Notes: generated by a model not told the origin, from the sequence alone. A DNA stretch of 7,220 nucleotides from Candidatus Omnitrophota bacterium (GCA_028706795.1 JAQTVK010000048.1:1-7220), one strand, 5' to 3'; shown: positions 1 through 6,441, counted from the first letter of the stretch. Translations and numbers: made by a program.

Positions 1-2092
1 CCTGCTTATCGAAGTAGCGGTAGCCTACGAAAATACCGTCCGAATAATATACTTTACCGTCCTTGCCCGGATAAGTGGAATATGCCGAACAATCCTCCCA
101 CCTGAGCGGGAAGGTCGTGGGCAGTTTGCCCGACGGGTTGTAATCTCCGAGAAGGACATCAGCGATAGCGTTGCCGCCCTCCTGCCCGGGATACCACATC
201 TCAATTATCGCCGGGACCGCATCGGCCCATTCGTTCATAAGGACCGGTGCGCCGGTATTCAGCACGACGATCGTATTTTTATTCGCCACGCTGACTTTCT
301 TGACAAGATCGTTCTGGCTATCGGGAAGGTTTATATCCTTCCTGTCGAAACTTTCAGCCTCGAAACGGCCGGAAAGGCCGATAAAAACGATCGCGACATC
401 GGATTTCCTGGCGGCCTCGACTGCCTTCTCGCCCAGTTCCTGCGGGATGTTCCATCCGAGTTTACAGGCCGCGGCCCCCCAGTTTTCGTAGCATTCGACG
501 CGCACGTCATACTCCTTGCCCACCTCAAAGTTCATCGTCGTGCTTTTAGTCTCTTCGCCGTGGTCCCTCCAGCTGTTTATGACCTCCCTGCCGTCTATGA
601 ACAGGCGGGAACCGTCATCGCTGCGCAGGTTTAGCTCATACTCGCCGGTCTTCGGCGGCGTGAGTTTTGCCGTCCACCTGACGGAGAAATTATCTTTCTG
701 TATGCCGTTTGCCGGCGGCGCCTCGCCCCACGAAAAATCTATTTGCTTGTCTACCCTTTTCAGGGCCGGCGTGCCGGAAAGCTGCTGGTTATTGAAATAT
801 TCCCCCAGAAAACCGTTTACTTTCTTTCCGCCGAATACGGTATATACGGCCGACGTCTCGATCGGCACCATTTCGCCGTCAAGTTTGCAGCCCAACGCGT
901 AATTTATGGTGACTTTTCCGCCGATCCTCTTCTTCAGGCCTTCAAGCGGGCTCACCGCGTAGGCCGGGGTTACCTCCGAACTGCCTCCGCCGGCAACCCT
1001 GTTGATAGCGGCATTCGGGCCTATGACCGCGATCGATTTGACCTTATTGGCGTCGATGGGCAGGATCCCGCCGGTATTTTTGAGCAGGACTATGCCATCC
1101 CTGGATGTCTGGAAAGCCACCTGTTTGTGTTCCGGCGTATTAAGCGATCCGCGGCTCGGTGCCGGATTGGCATCGAAAAGGCCGAGCCAGAACATCGACC
1201 TGAGAATACGCCTTACTTTGTCATCTATTACAGATTCTTTCACCTGGCCGTTCTTGACGGCGTTTACAAGATTTGCGTTAAAGAAATCCCCTTTCGGCAT
1301 CTCGAGGTCGAGGCCATAATTCGCCGCGTTGACCGTGCTGTGCGTGGCTCCCCAGTCCGAGACGACAAAACCCTTGAACCCCCAGTCCTTCTTGAGGATA
1401 TCGTTGATCAGATGGTCGTTCTCGCTGCTATGGTAGCCGTTCACCTTATTGTAAGCGGCCATTACCGACCATACTCCGCCCTCTTTTACCGCCGCCTCAA
1501 ATGCCGGCAGGTATATCTCCCTCAGCGCACGCTCGTCAATGACGACATCTATCGTGCCGCGTTCCCATTCCTGGTTGTTGCAGGCGTAATGTTTTACTGT
1601 CGCAACGACTTTATTGTCCTGGAGGCCCTTCACGTACTTTACCGTCAGTCGCGACGTAAGATACGGATCCTCGCCGAAACTCTCGAAATTCCTTCCGCCC
1701 ATCGGGACCCTGTGGATATTAACGCACGGCCCGAGGGACATATTCCTGTCCTTCCCCTTGACTTCTTCGGCAAGCACAGTCGACACCTTATAGATAAGGT
1801 CCGGGTCCCACGTCGCCGCCATGCATATGGACGACGGCAAGGCCGTCACAGGGCCGCTCCTGGCGACGCCGACCGGGCCGTCGCACATCTTCAATTTCGG
1901 GATACTTAATCTCCCGATAGCATACGTCTCCATCTCGTTTCCCGCGATAAGGGTCACCTTCTCGCTGAGGGTCATTTTTTTTATCAATTCGTCTATCTTG
2001 TTTTCTACCTGCGAGTCCTCACCATAAACAATTGCGCCTGAAACCAAAAGGAACGAAACAAGGGAGATGAGAAAAACACCGGGCCTATTCAT
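1..2092 (-). CDS. Secreted glycoside hydrolase family 3 protein with inserted PA14 domain (beta-glucosidase/beta-xylosidase type), 3' end cut by window
   Basis: Seen: one frame stays open from ATG at 2092 to the left edge (697 codons), with the C-terminus missing. Residues 1-24 form a signal peptide (hydrophobic FLISLVSFLLVSGAIV, likely cut after VYG) with no lipobox. The GH3 N-terminal barrel follows (about 30-310): DGPVGVA at 71-77, GRNFESFGEDP at 133-143, KHYACNNQE at 167-175 and VVSDWGATH at 243-251, where Asp246 is the expected nucleophile. The GH3 C-terminal domain starts near 330 (DGIVLLKN) and is interrupted by a PA14-like module at about 425-547 (GEYF, YELNLRSDDGSRLFIDG). It resumes with ESFDRKDINLP at 580-590; Glu578 or Glu580 is the likely acid/base. 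A C-terminal Fn3-like part probably lies outside. The ATG has AAAGGA 10 bases upstream (2103-2108) and overlaps the preceding gene by 8 bases, so translation is probably coupled. Family knowledge: such enzymes remove terminal beta-linked sugars. The exact substrate cannot be read from sequence. Confidence 0.93.
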   Translation of the reverse strand, partial: MNRPGVFLISLVSFLLVSGAIVYGEDSQVENKIDELIKKMTLSEKVTLIAGNEMETYAIGRLSIPKLKMCDGPVGVARSGPVTALPSSICMAATWDPDLIYKVSTVLAEEVKGKDRNMSLGPCVNIHRVPMGGRNFESFGEDPYLTSRLTVKYVKGLQDNKVVATVKHYACNNQEWERGTIDVVIDERALREIYLPAFEAAVKEGGVWSVMAAYNKVNGYHSSENDHLINDILKKDWGFKGFVVSDWGATHSTVNAANYGLDLEMPKGDFFNANLVNAVKNGQVKESVIDDKVRRILRSMFWLGLFDANPAPSRGSLNTPEHKQVAFQTSRDGIVLLKNTGGILPIDANKVKSIAVIGPNAAINRVAGGGSSEVTPAYAVSPLEGLKKRIGGKVTINYALGCKLDGEMVPIETSAVYTVFGGKKVNGFLGEYFNNQQLSGTPALKRVDKQIDFSWGEAPPANGIQKDNFSVRWTAKLTPPKTGEYELNLRSDDGSRLFIDGREVINSWRDHGEETKSTTMNFEVGKEYDVRVECYENWGAAACKLGWNIPQELGEKAVEAARKSDVAIVFIGLSGRFEAESFDRKDINLPDSQNDLVKKVSVANKNTIVVLNTGAPVLMNEWADAVPAIIEMWYPGQEGGNAIADVLLGDYNPSGKLPTTFPLRWEDCSAYSTYPGKDGKVYYSDGIFVGYRYFDKQ

Positions 2093-2666
2093 TTTCTTTT
2101 AATCCTTTCATCAGGTTGCCTATATCCGGCATGTCCATGGAGAACTTCTTGTAATCAGACGGTACCTCAAACAGCGAATCCGGCTGAGGGCCGGTCTTTA
2201 TATTCCTATATTCAACGCTCCAGCTGCCGTCTAAAGCAGCCGACTTAAGGGGAAGGTTGGAGCCGCTCTCTATCCATTGGAGCATCTCGTTCTTGATCCC
2301 GTCGATCTCGTAGGTCACCTTATATTTATCCGCCGTCTTGCCGTCGACCGTATCCTTGCCGAGGGGCGTGCGCTCGAGCTCCCCTTCGATCTTTTCTGAG
2401 GCGGCCATCATCTTTTTGGGGTCGAACGCCTGCTCCATATACATCTTCTGGCCGGGCATCAATATCCAGACGACTTTCTTGTCCATTCTCGATATGGATA
2501 CGCTCTCCGGAGCTTCCATCCTGCTCTTTTCCCCGCTTACGAAAACCTTAGCGCTGAAGGTATTTCCCCCCTGGGTGGTGACTACATCAGCGGAAAAGTC
2601 CACCGCGAAGGCGGACGCGGCCAACGAGAGGACCAGGATAACCGCAAAACAAAAAGATACCCTCAT
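2085..2666 (-). CDS. Secreted DUF4412-like protein (LolA-like fold suspected), unknown function
   Basis: A 193-residue protein. Start: an in-frame ATG at 2681 is also open, but it has no ribosome binding site. The ATG at 2666 sits 6 bases after a perfect AGGAGG and begins directly with a signal peptide (MRVSFCFAVILVLSLAASAFA, cut after AFA at residue 21), so I chose 2666. The mature part is a run of alternating beta-type strands: DFSADVVTTQGG, FSAKVFVSGEKSRME, VVWILMPGQKMYME and ADKYKVTYEIDG. It ends in a short Met- and Lys-rich tail. The order (tracking strand, R-M-E, 'I.R.D', 'K.Y.E', then a 'DGK.A.KYKVTYE' hairpin) resembles DUF4412 proteins, which are thought to share the fold of periplasmic lipoprotein carriers such as LolA. 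I inferred this by eye, without a search. There is no lipobox, so it is probably soluble in the periplasm or exported. It is first in an operon with the GH3 gene. A link to glycan use is inferred only from that neighbour. Confidence 0.85.
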   Translation of the reverse strand: MRVSFCFAVILVLSLAASAFAVDFSADVVTTQGGNTFSAKVFVSGEKSRMEAPESVSISRMDKKVVWILMPGQKMYMEQAFDPKKMMAASEKIEGELERTPLGKDTVDGKTADKYKVTYEIDGIKNEMLQWIESGSNLPLKSAALDGSWSVEYRNIKTGPQPDSLFEVPSDYKKFSMDMPDIGNLMKGLKENE

Positions 2667-2672
2667 TAATCT

Positions 2673-2678
2673 CCTCCT
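2673..2678 (-). promoter_or_regulatory. Ribosome binding site (AGGAGG) that fixes the DUF4412-like gene start
   Basis: AGGAGG on the minus strand lies 6 bases before the ATG at 2666 and inside the longer open frame that starts at 2681. It supports the downstream start, because the sequence before 2681 (ending TTTTTATCATAA) has no purine-rich site. Confidence 0.85.
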
Positions 2679-2706
2679 CATTTATGATAAAAACGGCACA
2701 ACATCA

Positions 2707-2735
2707 ATTATATATTGCGTCCACCGATTTATCCA
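2707..2735 (-). promoter_or_regulatory. Sigma-70-type promoter for the DUF4412-GH3 operon
   Basis: On the minus strand, -35 TGGATA (2735-2730, 4 of 6 matches to TTGACA) is followed by a 17-base spacer and a perfect -10 TATAAT (2712-2707). Transcription would start near 2700, giving a leader of about 34 bases before the chosen ATG at 2666. It lies just downstream of the hairpin terminator, as expected for a new transcription unit. The -10 is strong; the -35 is only moderate. Confidence 0.6.
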
Positions 2736-2736
2736 G

Positions 2737-2781
2737 TAAAAATTTGGGGACGCTTCACCGTTAAGTGAAGTGTCCCCAAAT
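2737..2781 (-). terminator. Long hairpin plus T run: probable terminator of the VIT/VWA gene, possibly REP-like
   Basis: Arms 2742-2758 and 2765-2781 form a 17-bp inverted repeat with one mismatch (2752/2771) and a 6-base loop. Each arm carries ATTTGGGGAC or its complement and a GTGAAG/CTTCAC inner part. Read on the minus strand, the stem is followed by a run of T (2742-2738), as in a rho-independent terminator. It lies 20 bases after the VIT/VWA stop codon and before the next promoter. The unusually long, almost perfect stem also fits a REP-like repeat carried between genes. Only one copy occurs in this window. Confidence 0.7.
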
Positions 2782-2801
2782 GAAACGCCCTCCATGTTTT
2801 A

Positions 2802-4943
2802 TTATTCCGTGATCTTATAGCACTCCCCGTCCAGGACGATGATGACGTTCTTTGCGATCGCGAAATATTTCGCGGCCCGGGGATTCTGCCTGAGGAGCTC
2901 AAAATAGCGCCCGCTCAAATATTTCACCTCAATGGTCTTCAGGTTCTCTGCATATTTCGCATCGACCCAGACGTTATCCTTGAGGTAGAACGTCTTGTCA
3001 CCGATGTGTTTTATGGTATCGAGCGCCGGCCGGTAGGCGATCTTCTTCTCTTTCATGTCGTAAATATTGGCGGAGCTTGAAACGGCGCTTGCCCCGACTT
3101 CGCGCGCCATAGAATTCTTCCAGGCCATGCCCTCAAGCTTGACGCTGTCCGCATCAACACCCCTTATGCCCCAACTGCGGTAATCCTTTTCGTTTTCCAG
3201 GACAAGGAAAGAGGTATACGGCGTCATTATTCCGTGCTCCTTGCTGAGTTTCACTATTTCATCTACGAGTTCCTTATTCTCGCCCTTAAACCGTATCTCG
3301 CTCATGAGATAACCTATCTTTCGCGTGGCCCAGATGCGCGGAATGAAATCATTCTCGGTGCTCGCCGCAGGGAACTTGTCCTCAAATGTCATCCTCTTCT
3401 CGGAACCGTTGACGTTTCCCGTAAGCGTAATAGCGGTCGCGCCGTCGCCTTCATATCTTCCGAAAAGGACGAGCTGCGTTCCCTTGAAAATATCCGGAAG
3501 CGTGACCGGGTAAACGTCTTTTACCTTTATCTTCCCGAAATCAAGTTTTATGTCGGAGAGCACCGGCTCGCTGATCTTGGAGTAGAATGAGGAGACCTTC
3601 ACCTCTATGTTCTCTCCCGGCACGACGTATTCGCATACCCCGCGCTGGACTTCGGCCATCTTGTCGAGAAGATGCGTGTTCACGTCGTTTCCGACGCCGA
3701 AGATAAATATCCTCGCCTTAACACCGTTGGCATCCGCGACATTTTTAAGTATATCGTTGGGATTTGTCGTACCGACCGTAGGCTCTCCGTCAGTAAGGAA
3801 TACGACCATCCGGGGCCTCTTCGATCCCCCGAACATCCTGAGCGATGTCAGAAGGGCGCTGTTTATGTCGGTCCCGCCCCTCGCCTGGAATTTGCCGACA
3901 AAATCGGAGGCGCTGCTTATATTGTCTTTCGTGGCATCGACAAGCGCGTCCCTGAACGTATTCACGCCGGAAGCGAAACTGACGATATTGAACCTGTCTC
4001 CTTCGCCGAGCTTATTGACGCAGAACCGGAGCGCCTGTTTCGCCTGGTCTATTTTCGCGCCGTCCATGCTCCCGGACGTGTCGAGTACGAAGATTATGTC
4101 TTTATCTATTGCGCGGGTGTCGAGTTCCCCCGGCGAAAGGAGCAAAAGGAAATATCCCTCCCCGCCCGCCTTTTCGCGGTAAGCGAGCAGGTTAAGCCCA
4201 ACGTCCTTTTCCGAAACGGTGTAATACATCACAAAATCCTTGTCCGGCCTTACGTTCTTCGCCTCGAAGCCGCAGCTGGCGTTAAACTGCTCAAGTTTCG
4301 TGTCGACCTCATGGCTGGGGGAATATATACTCTTGATCGGGACCTTCGATGCCACTTTTGCCGAGATAGTCACCTCTTCGAGCGGCTTGGGCGAGAACTT
4401 CTCCGTGTTGAGCGGATATACATATTTGTATACGCCGGCATCGTAATTGAGCGTCTGCTGATAGACTATCTCTATGCGAGTCTCCCCGTGTTTCGGGACG
4501 GGATAGACCCTCGCCCTGAACATGTTGCGCCCGGCGTATTCCAGGAGCCCCGGGTCCTTCATGCGCCTTACAATATCTTCGTATATCTGTCTCGCTTTGT
4601 CCTTATCCAGGACCTCCCCGCTTACCCTCTTGCCGTTCATATAGAGCACGAACTCCTTGATCGCCGCCTCTTCAGGTATCGGGAACATGTAGGTCGCCTC
4701 AAGGTCGACGTCGTAATCATTCTTGAAGACCTGGTCGATGGACGTGGTCGCGACGCCGTTATTGATATCGATCTTCACGCGGTGATATTTAACCGGAAGG
4801 GGTTGAGGGCCGGGAAACGGCCTCTCGATAATGACATCCCGCGGCGGCTCGGCTATCAGCATGCCGTCCGCAAAAGCTGTATTTAAAACAAAAAACAAGC
4901 CTGAAATTAAGAACGTCCCGTACGCAAATGCCTTGATCTTCAT
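2802..4943 (-). CDS. Secreted VIT domain plus von Willebrand factor A (VWA) domain protein
   Basis: A 713-residue protein from ATG 4943; a GTG at 4964 is in frame but precedes the AGGAGG and coincides with the predicted transcription start. Residues 1-26 are a signal peptide (KAFAYGTFLISGLFFVLNTAFA). A VIT domain follows at about 45-165: VKIDINNGVATTSIDQVFKN, YMFPIPEEAAIKEFVLYMNGK, DKDKARQIYEDIVRRMKDPGLLEY and FRARVYPVPKHGETRIEIVYQQ. A VWA domain spans about 281-465 with a complete MIDAS metal site: DTSGS at 288-292, Thr358 in GGTDINSAL and Asp385 in FLTDGEPT. A beta-rich region and a 600-713 tail follow. There is no C-terminal hydrophobic anchor or sortase signal, so it is probably periplasmic or released. 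Family knowledge: VIT-VWA proteins resemble inter-alpha-trypsin inhibitor heavy chains and are thought to mediate metal-dependent protein binding. Its position after sigma and anti-sigma genes and an ECF-like promoter suggest envelope-stress control. The ligand is unknown. Confidence 0.92.
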   Translation of the reverse strand: MKIKAFAYGTFLISGLFFVLNTAFADGMLIAEPPRDVIIERPFPGPQPLPVKYHRVKIDINNGVATTSIDQVFKNDYDVDLEATYMFPIPEEAAIKEFVLYMNGKRVSGEVLDKDKARQIYEDIVRRMKDPGLLEYAGRNMFRARVYPVPKHGETRIEIVYQQTLNYDAGVYKYVYPLNTEKFSPKPLEEVTISAKVASKVPIKSIYSPSHEVDTKLEQFNASCGFEAKNVRPDKDFVMYYTVSEKDVGLNLLAYREKAGGEGYFLLLLSPGELDTRAIDKDIIFVLDTSGSMDGAKIDQAKQALRFCVNKLGEGDRFNIVSFASGVNTFRDALVDATKDNISSASDFVGKFQARGGTDINSALLTSLRMFGGSKRPRMVVFLTDGEPTVGTTNPNDILKNVADANGVKARIFIFGVGNDVNTHLLDKMAEVQRGVCEYVVPGENIEVKVSSFYSKISEPVLSDIKLDFGKIKVKDVYPVTLPDIFKGTQLVLFGRYEGDGATAITLTGNVNGSEKRMTFEDKFPAASTENDFIPRIWATRKIGYLMSEIRFKGENKELVDEIVKLSKEHGIMTPYTSFLVLENEKDYRSWGIRGVDADSVKLEGMAWKNSMAREVGASAVSSSANIYDMKEKKIAYRPALDTIKHIGDKTFYLKDNVWVDAKYAENLKTIEVKYLSGRYFELLRQNPRAAKYFAIAKNVIIVLDGECYKITE

Positions 4944-4950
4944 GGGAACT

Positions 4951-4956
4951 CCTCCT
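4951..4956 (-). promoter_or_regulatory. Ribosome binding site (AGGAGG) that fixes the VIT/VWA start
   Basis: A perfect AGGAGG lies 7 bases before ATG 4943. It falls inside the longer frame that opens at GTG 4964, so that GTG is not the real start. The protein from 4943 begins directly with its signal peptide. Confidence 0.88.
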
Positions 4957-4968
4957 CTTTTCACTCAA

Positions 4969-4996
4969 TTAGACAAGAGAGGATGCAATAAGTTCC
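4969..4996 (-). promoter_or_regulatory. Predicted ECF (RpoE-type) promoter of the VIT/VWA gene
   Basis: On the minus strand, GGAACTT (4996-4990) is followed by 16 bases and TCTAA (4973-4969). The -35 equals the RpoE-family consensus GGAACTT, and the spacing and TC-containing -10 also fit. Transcription would start near 4961-4964, giving a leader of about 20 bases that contains the AGGAGG. The same arrangement recurs at the sigma gene (6442-6469), with identical -35, spacing and -10. This makes chance unlikely and points to control by the sigma factor of this locus. Confidence 0.75.
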
Positions 4997-5009
4997 CGAA
5001 AAAATCGGG
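4995..5009. repeat. Short palindrome (CCCGA/TCGGG arms) touching the ECF -35
   Basis: Five-base arms at 4995-4999 and 5005-5009 flank a 5-base A/T loop in the 70-base gap after the anti-sigma gene. One arm overlaps the first two G's of the -35 GGAACTT. There is no T run after it on the minus strand, so it is not a standard terminator. It may be a weak attenuator, an operator half-site pair, or chance. Confidence 0.3.
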
Positions 5010-5013
5010 TAGG

Positions 5014-5898
5014 TTATTCTTTGGAGATGAGCTTGATGCGGACCTGGACGATATCCCGGCCCTGGGGCGCTTCTTTAAGGAGGGGTTCCTGGAGGACGCC
5101 GATACCTGACAGGTTCTCTACGAATTTCGCATAACCGGCCGCGGGTATCTCGGCATCGACATATTGGGGCATTCCGGTATCTTTATTTACTTCGGTCTTT
5201 GTGACTTTACCCTGCGCCAGCTCTACCTGGTTCCTTACCTTCGAAAGGGCTTCGGTCAAATACGGTTTCCGGCTTATGGCCATTTCCGCTTCGGGACGGA
5301 CGGCTTTTTCTTCCCGGAGGGACACGTCTTTAAATTTCCTCGAGACATAGCTGTCCATTGTTACGGATTTTTGCGCGTCGCGCGCTTTGGCCAACTCTTC
5401 TGTCCTGACGAGAAGAGCGATCTCAATGGGCTTGTTTTCTGCCGGCGGCGGCAAGGCAGAAGGCGCCTGAGCAACCACATTTCCGATCAGATCGGAATCA
5501 CTGGATCCCTTGTTGATAAAGGCCATGTCTATCTCTTTCTTGTCTCCCTCAACGCCTGCCGACCTGCCGCCGAAAGATAATTCACTTTTCATGACGACCC
5601 CGGTTCCGGTCGCCGTTTTCGCCTGCGGGATACATACAAGTTGTTCCACGGGCTTCTTTATACCGACCGTAGAGATAATTAAAACGATCGCCGCCGCCAT
5701 CGCAGCAAGCTCCAGCGGGACCTTGATCTTTACCGGCACAAACAAGGCGCGCATTATCTTCTCGAAGGCCGAACGCCTTTCGATGCGTTCACGCACCTTC
5801 TGAAGAAAATCTTCGGGCGCCTTCACCTTAGGCAGGGCGCTCATCTGCTTCAGGTATTCTTCTTCCGGCAATAAATTTTTCTTCTCTCTCTTATCCAT
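5014..5898 (-). CDS. Putative membrane-anchored anti-sigma factor (DUF2275-like), no zinc-finger motif
   Basis: A 294-residue protein. The N-terminal 58 residues are charged and cytoplasmic, with APEDFLQKVRERIERRSAFEKIMRALF at 27-53. One membrane segment follows at about 59-80 (KVPLELAAMAAAIVLIISTVGI), then a periplasmic part of about 210 residues. That part ends in a small alpha/beta-looking region (ALSKVRNQVELAQGKVTK, AEIPAAGYAKFVENLSGIGVL, DIVQVRIKLISKE). The 'aPedFl.kV.er.e ... iKvPlElaa' order resembles the segment that follows the zinc finger in DUF2275-type anti-sigma proteins (from memory, not a search). The usual HxxxCxxC zinc-binding motif is absent; the only Cys (residue 89) is beyond the membrane. 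The ATG follows the sigma stop with no gap (TAGATG), with AAAGGGG 9 bases upstream (5908-5914), so the two are co-translated. Expected role: hold the sigma factor at the membrane until an envelope signal arrives. The role rests mainly on position and topology. Confidence 0.78.
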   Translation of the reverse strand: MDKREKKNLLPEEEYLKQMSALPKVKAPEDFLQKVRERIERRSAFEKIMRALFVPVKIKVPLELAAMAAAIVLIISTVGIKKPVEQLVCIPQAKTATGTGVVMKSELSFGGRSAGVEGDKKEIDMAFINKGSSDSDLIGNVVAQAPSALPPPAENKPIEIALLVRTEELAKARDAQKSVTMDSYVSRKFKDVSLREEKAVRPEAEMAISRKPYLTEALSKVRNQVELAQGKVTKTEVNKDTGMPQYVDAEIPAAGYAKFVENLSGIGVLQEPLLKEAPQGRDIVQVRIKLISKE

Positions 5899-6441
5899 CT
5901 AAACCAACCCCTTTAACTTCTCTCTTAACTCCTGCCTCGCCCTCGCAAGCTTCGATTTTACGGTCCCGAGGTTATAGCCGGTCGCCTCCGACACCTCTTC
6001 ATAAGACAGGCCTTCGACATCTCTCAGCACAACGACCGACTTCTGGTCGGCCGGAAGGGAATTTATGGCCTCCTGTATCAGCTCACCCTTCTCTTTCCTG
6101 TCCAATTCAGCCGACGGGGACAGGGATCTTCCTCCGACCTCGAAGGCCCGCTCGCCGTCCTCGGTCTCTTTGGGCTCGTCCAGCCGGACCATATTCCTGC
6201 TGCCGCGGTATTGCGCGGACTTGAGCCTGTTCTTGCAGGTGTTGACCGCTATCCTGTATATCCACGTCGAAACAGAGGATTCGAACCTGAAACCTTTCAA
6301 GGACCGGTAGACCTTTACGAACGTCTCCTGCGCGCAGTCATCGGCCTCGTCGTGATCCCCCAAAAAACGGTAGCATAAATTGAAGACTTTATCCTTATGT
6401 TTAAGGACCAGTTCATCGAAATTTACGCTATCTTCACTCAT
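5899..6441 (-). CDS. ECF-type RNA polymerase sigma factor, RpoE-like
   Basis: A 180-residue protein with the two-domain layout of ECF sigma factors. Region 2 lies at about 9-75: LVLKHKDKVFNLCYRFLGD, then DDCAQETFVKVYRSLKGF (2.2, core binding), then SSVSTWIYRIAVNTCKNRLKS (2.3-2.4, -10 contact). After a charged linker (76-118), region 4 lies at 120-173: LPADQKSVVVLRDVEGLSYEEVSEATGYNLGTVKSKLARARQEL, a helix-turn-helix that reads the -35. It directs RNA polymerase to a small gene set, probably including this locus, because GGAACTT-N16-TCTAA motifs occur before it and before the VIT/VWA gene. The ATG at 6441 follows the thioesterase stop without a gap (TAAATG) and has only a weak purine stretch (GAAG) upstream. 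An ECF promoter -10 ends right at this ATG, so a transcript from it would lack the start codon. The next in-frame candidate is a CTG at codon 11. ATG 6441 is still the best start for transcripts entering from upstream. Confidence 0.95.
   Translation of the reverse strand: MSEDSVNFDELVLKHKDKVFNLCYRFLGDHDEADDCAQETFVKVYRSLKGFRFESSVSTWIYRIAVNTCKNRLKSAQYRGSRNMVRLDEPKETEDGERAFEVGGRSLSPSAELDRKEKGELIQEAINSLPADQKSVVVLRDVEGLSYEEVSEATGYNLGTVKSKLARARQELREKLKGLV

Noticed and set aside
743..1909. 388-codon open frame on the plus strand
   Set aside because: It lies opposite the GH3 gene, which has clear family motifs throughout; the plus-strand product is Arg-rich and without recognisable domains. It is a codon-bias shadow.
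2667..2801. Small gene or RNA in the widest intergenic gap
   Set aside because: The gap is explained by a terminator hairpin, a promoter and a ribosome binding site; no further open frame or structured RNA is evident.
3371..3398. Third GGAACTT, on the plus strand
   Set aside because: It is inside the VIT/VWA coding region, and the sequence 16 bases later is CTCTT rather than TCTAA; no gene follows on that strand.
3672..4886. 404-codon open frame on the plus strand
   Set aside because: It lies opposite the VIT and VWA domains; the translation has no domain and no start site. It is a shadow of the real gene.
6117..6122. GGGGAC in the sigma gene as a second copy of the hairpin repeat
   Set aside because: There is no matching arm nearby and it is coding sequence; a six-base match is expected by chance.
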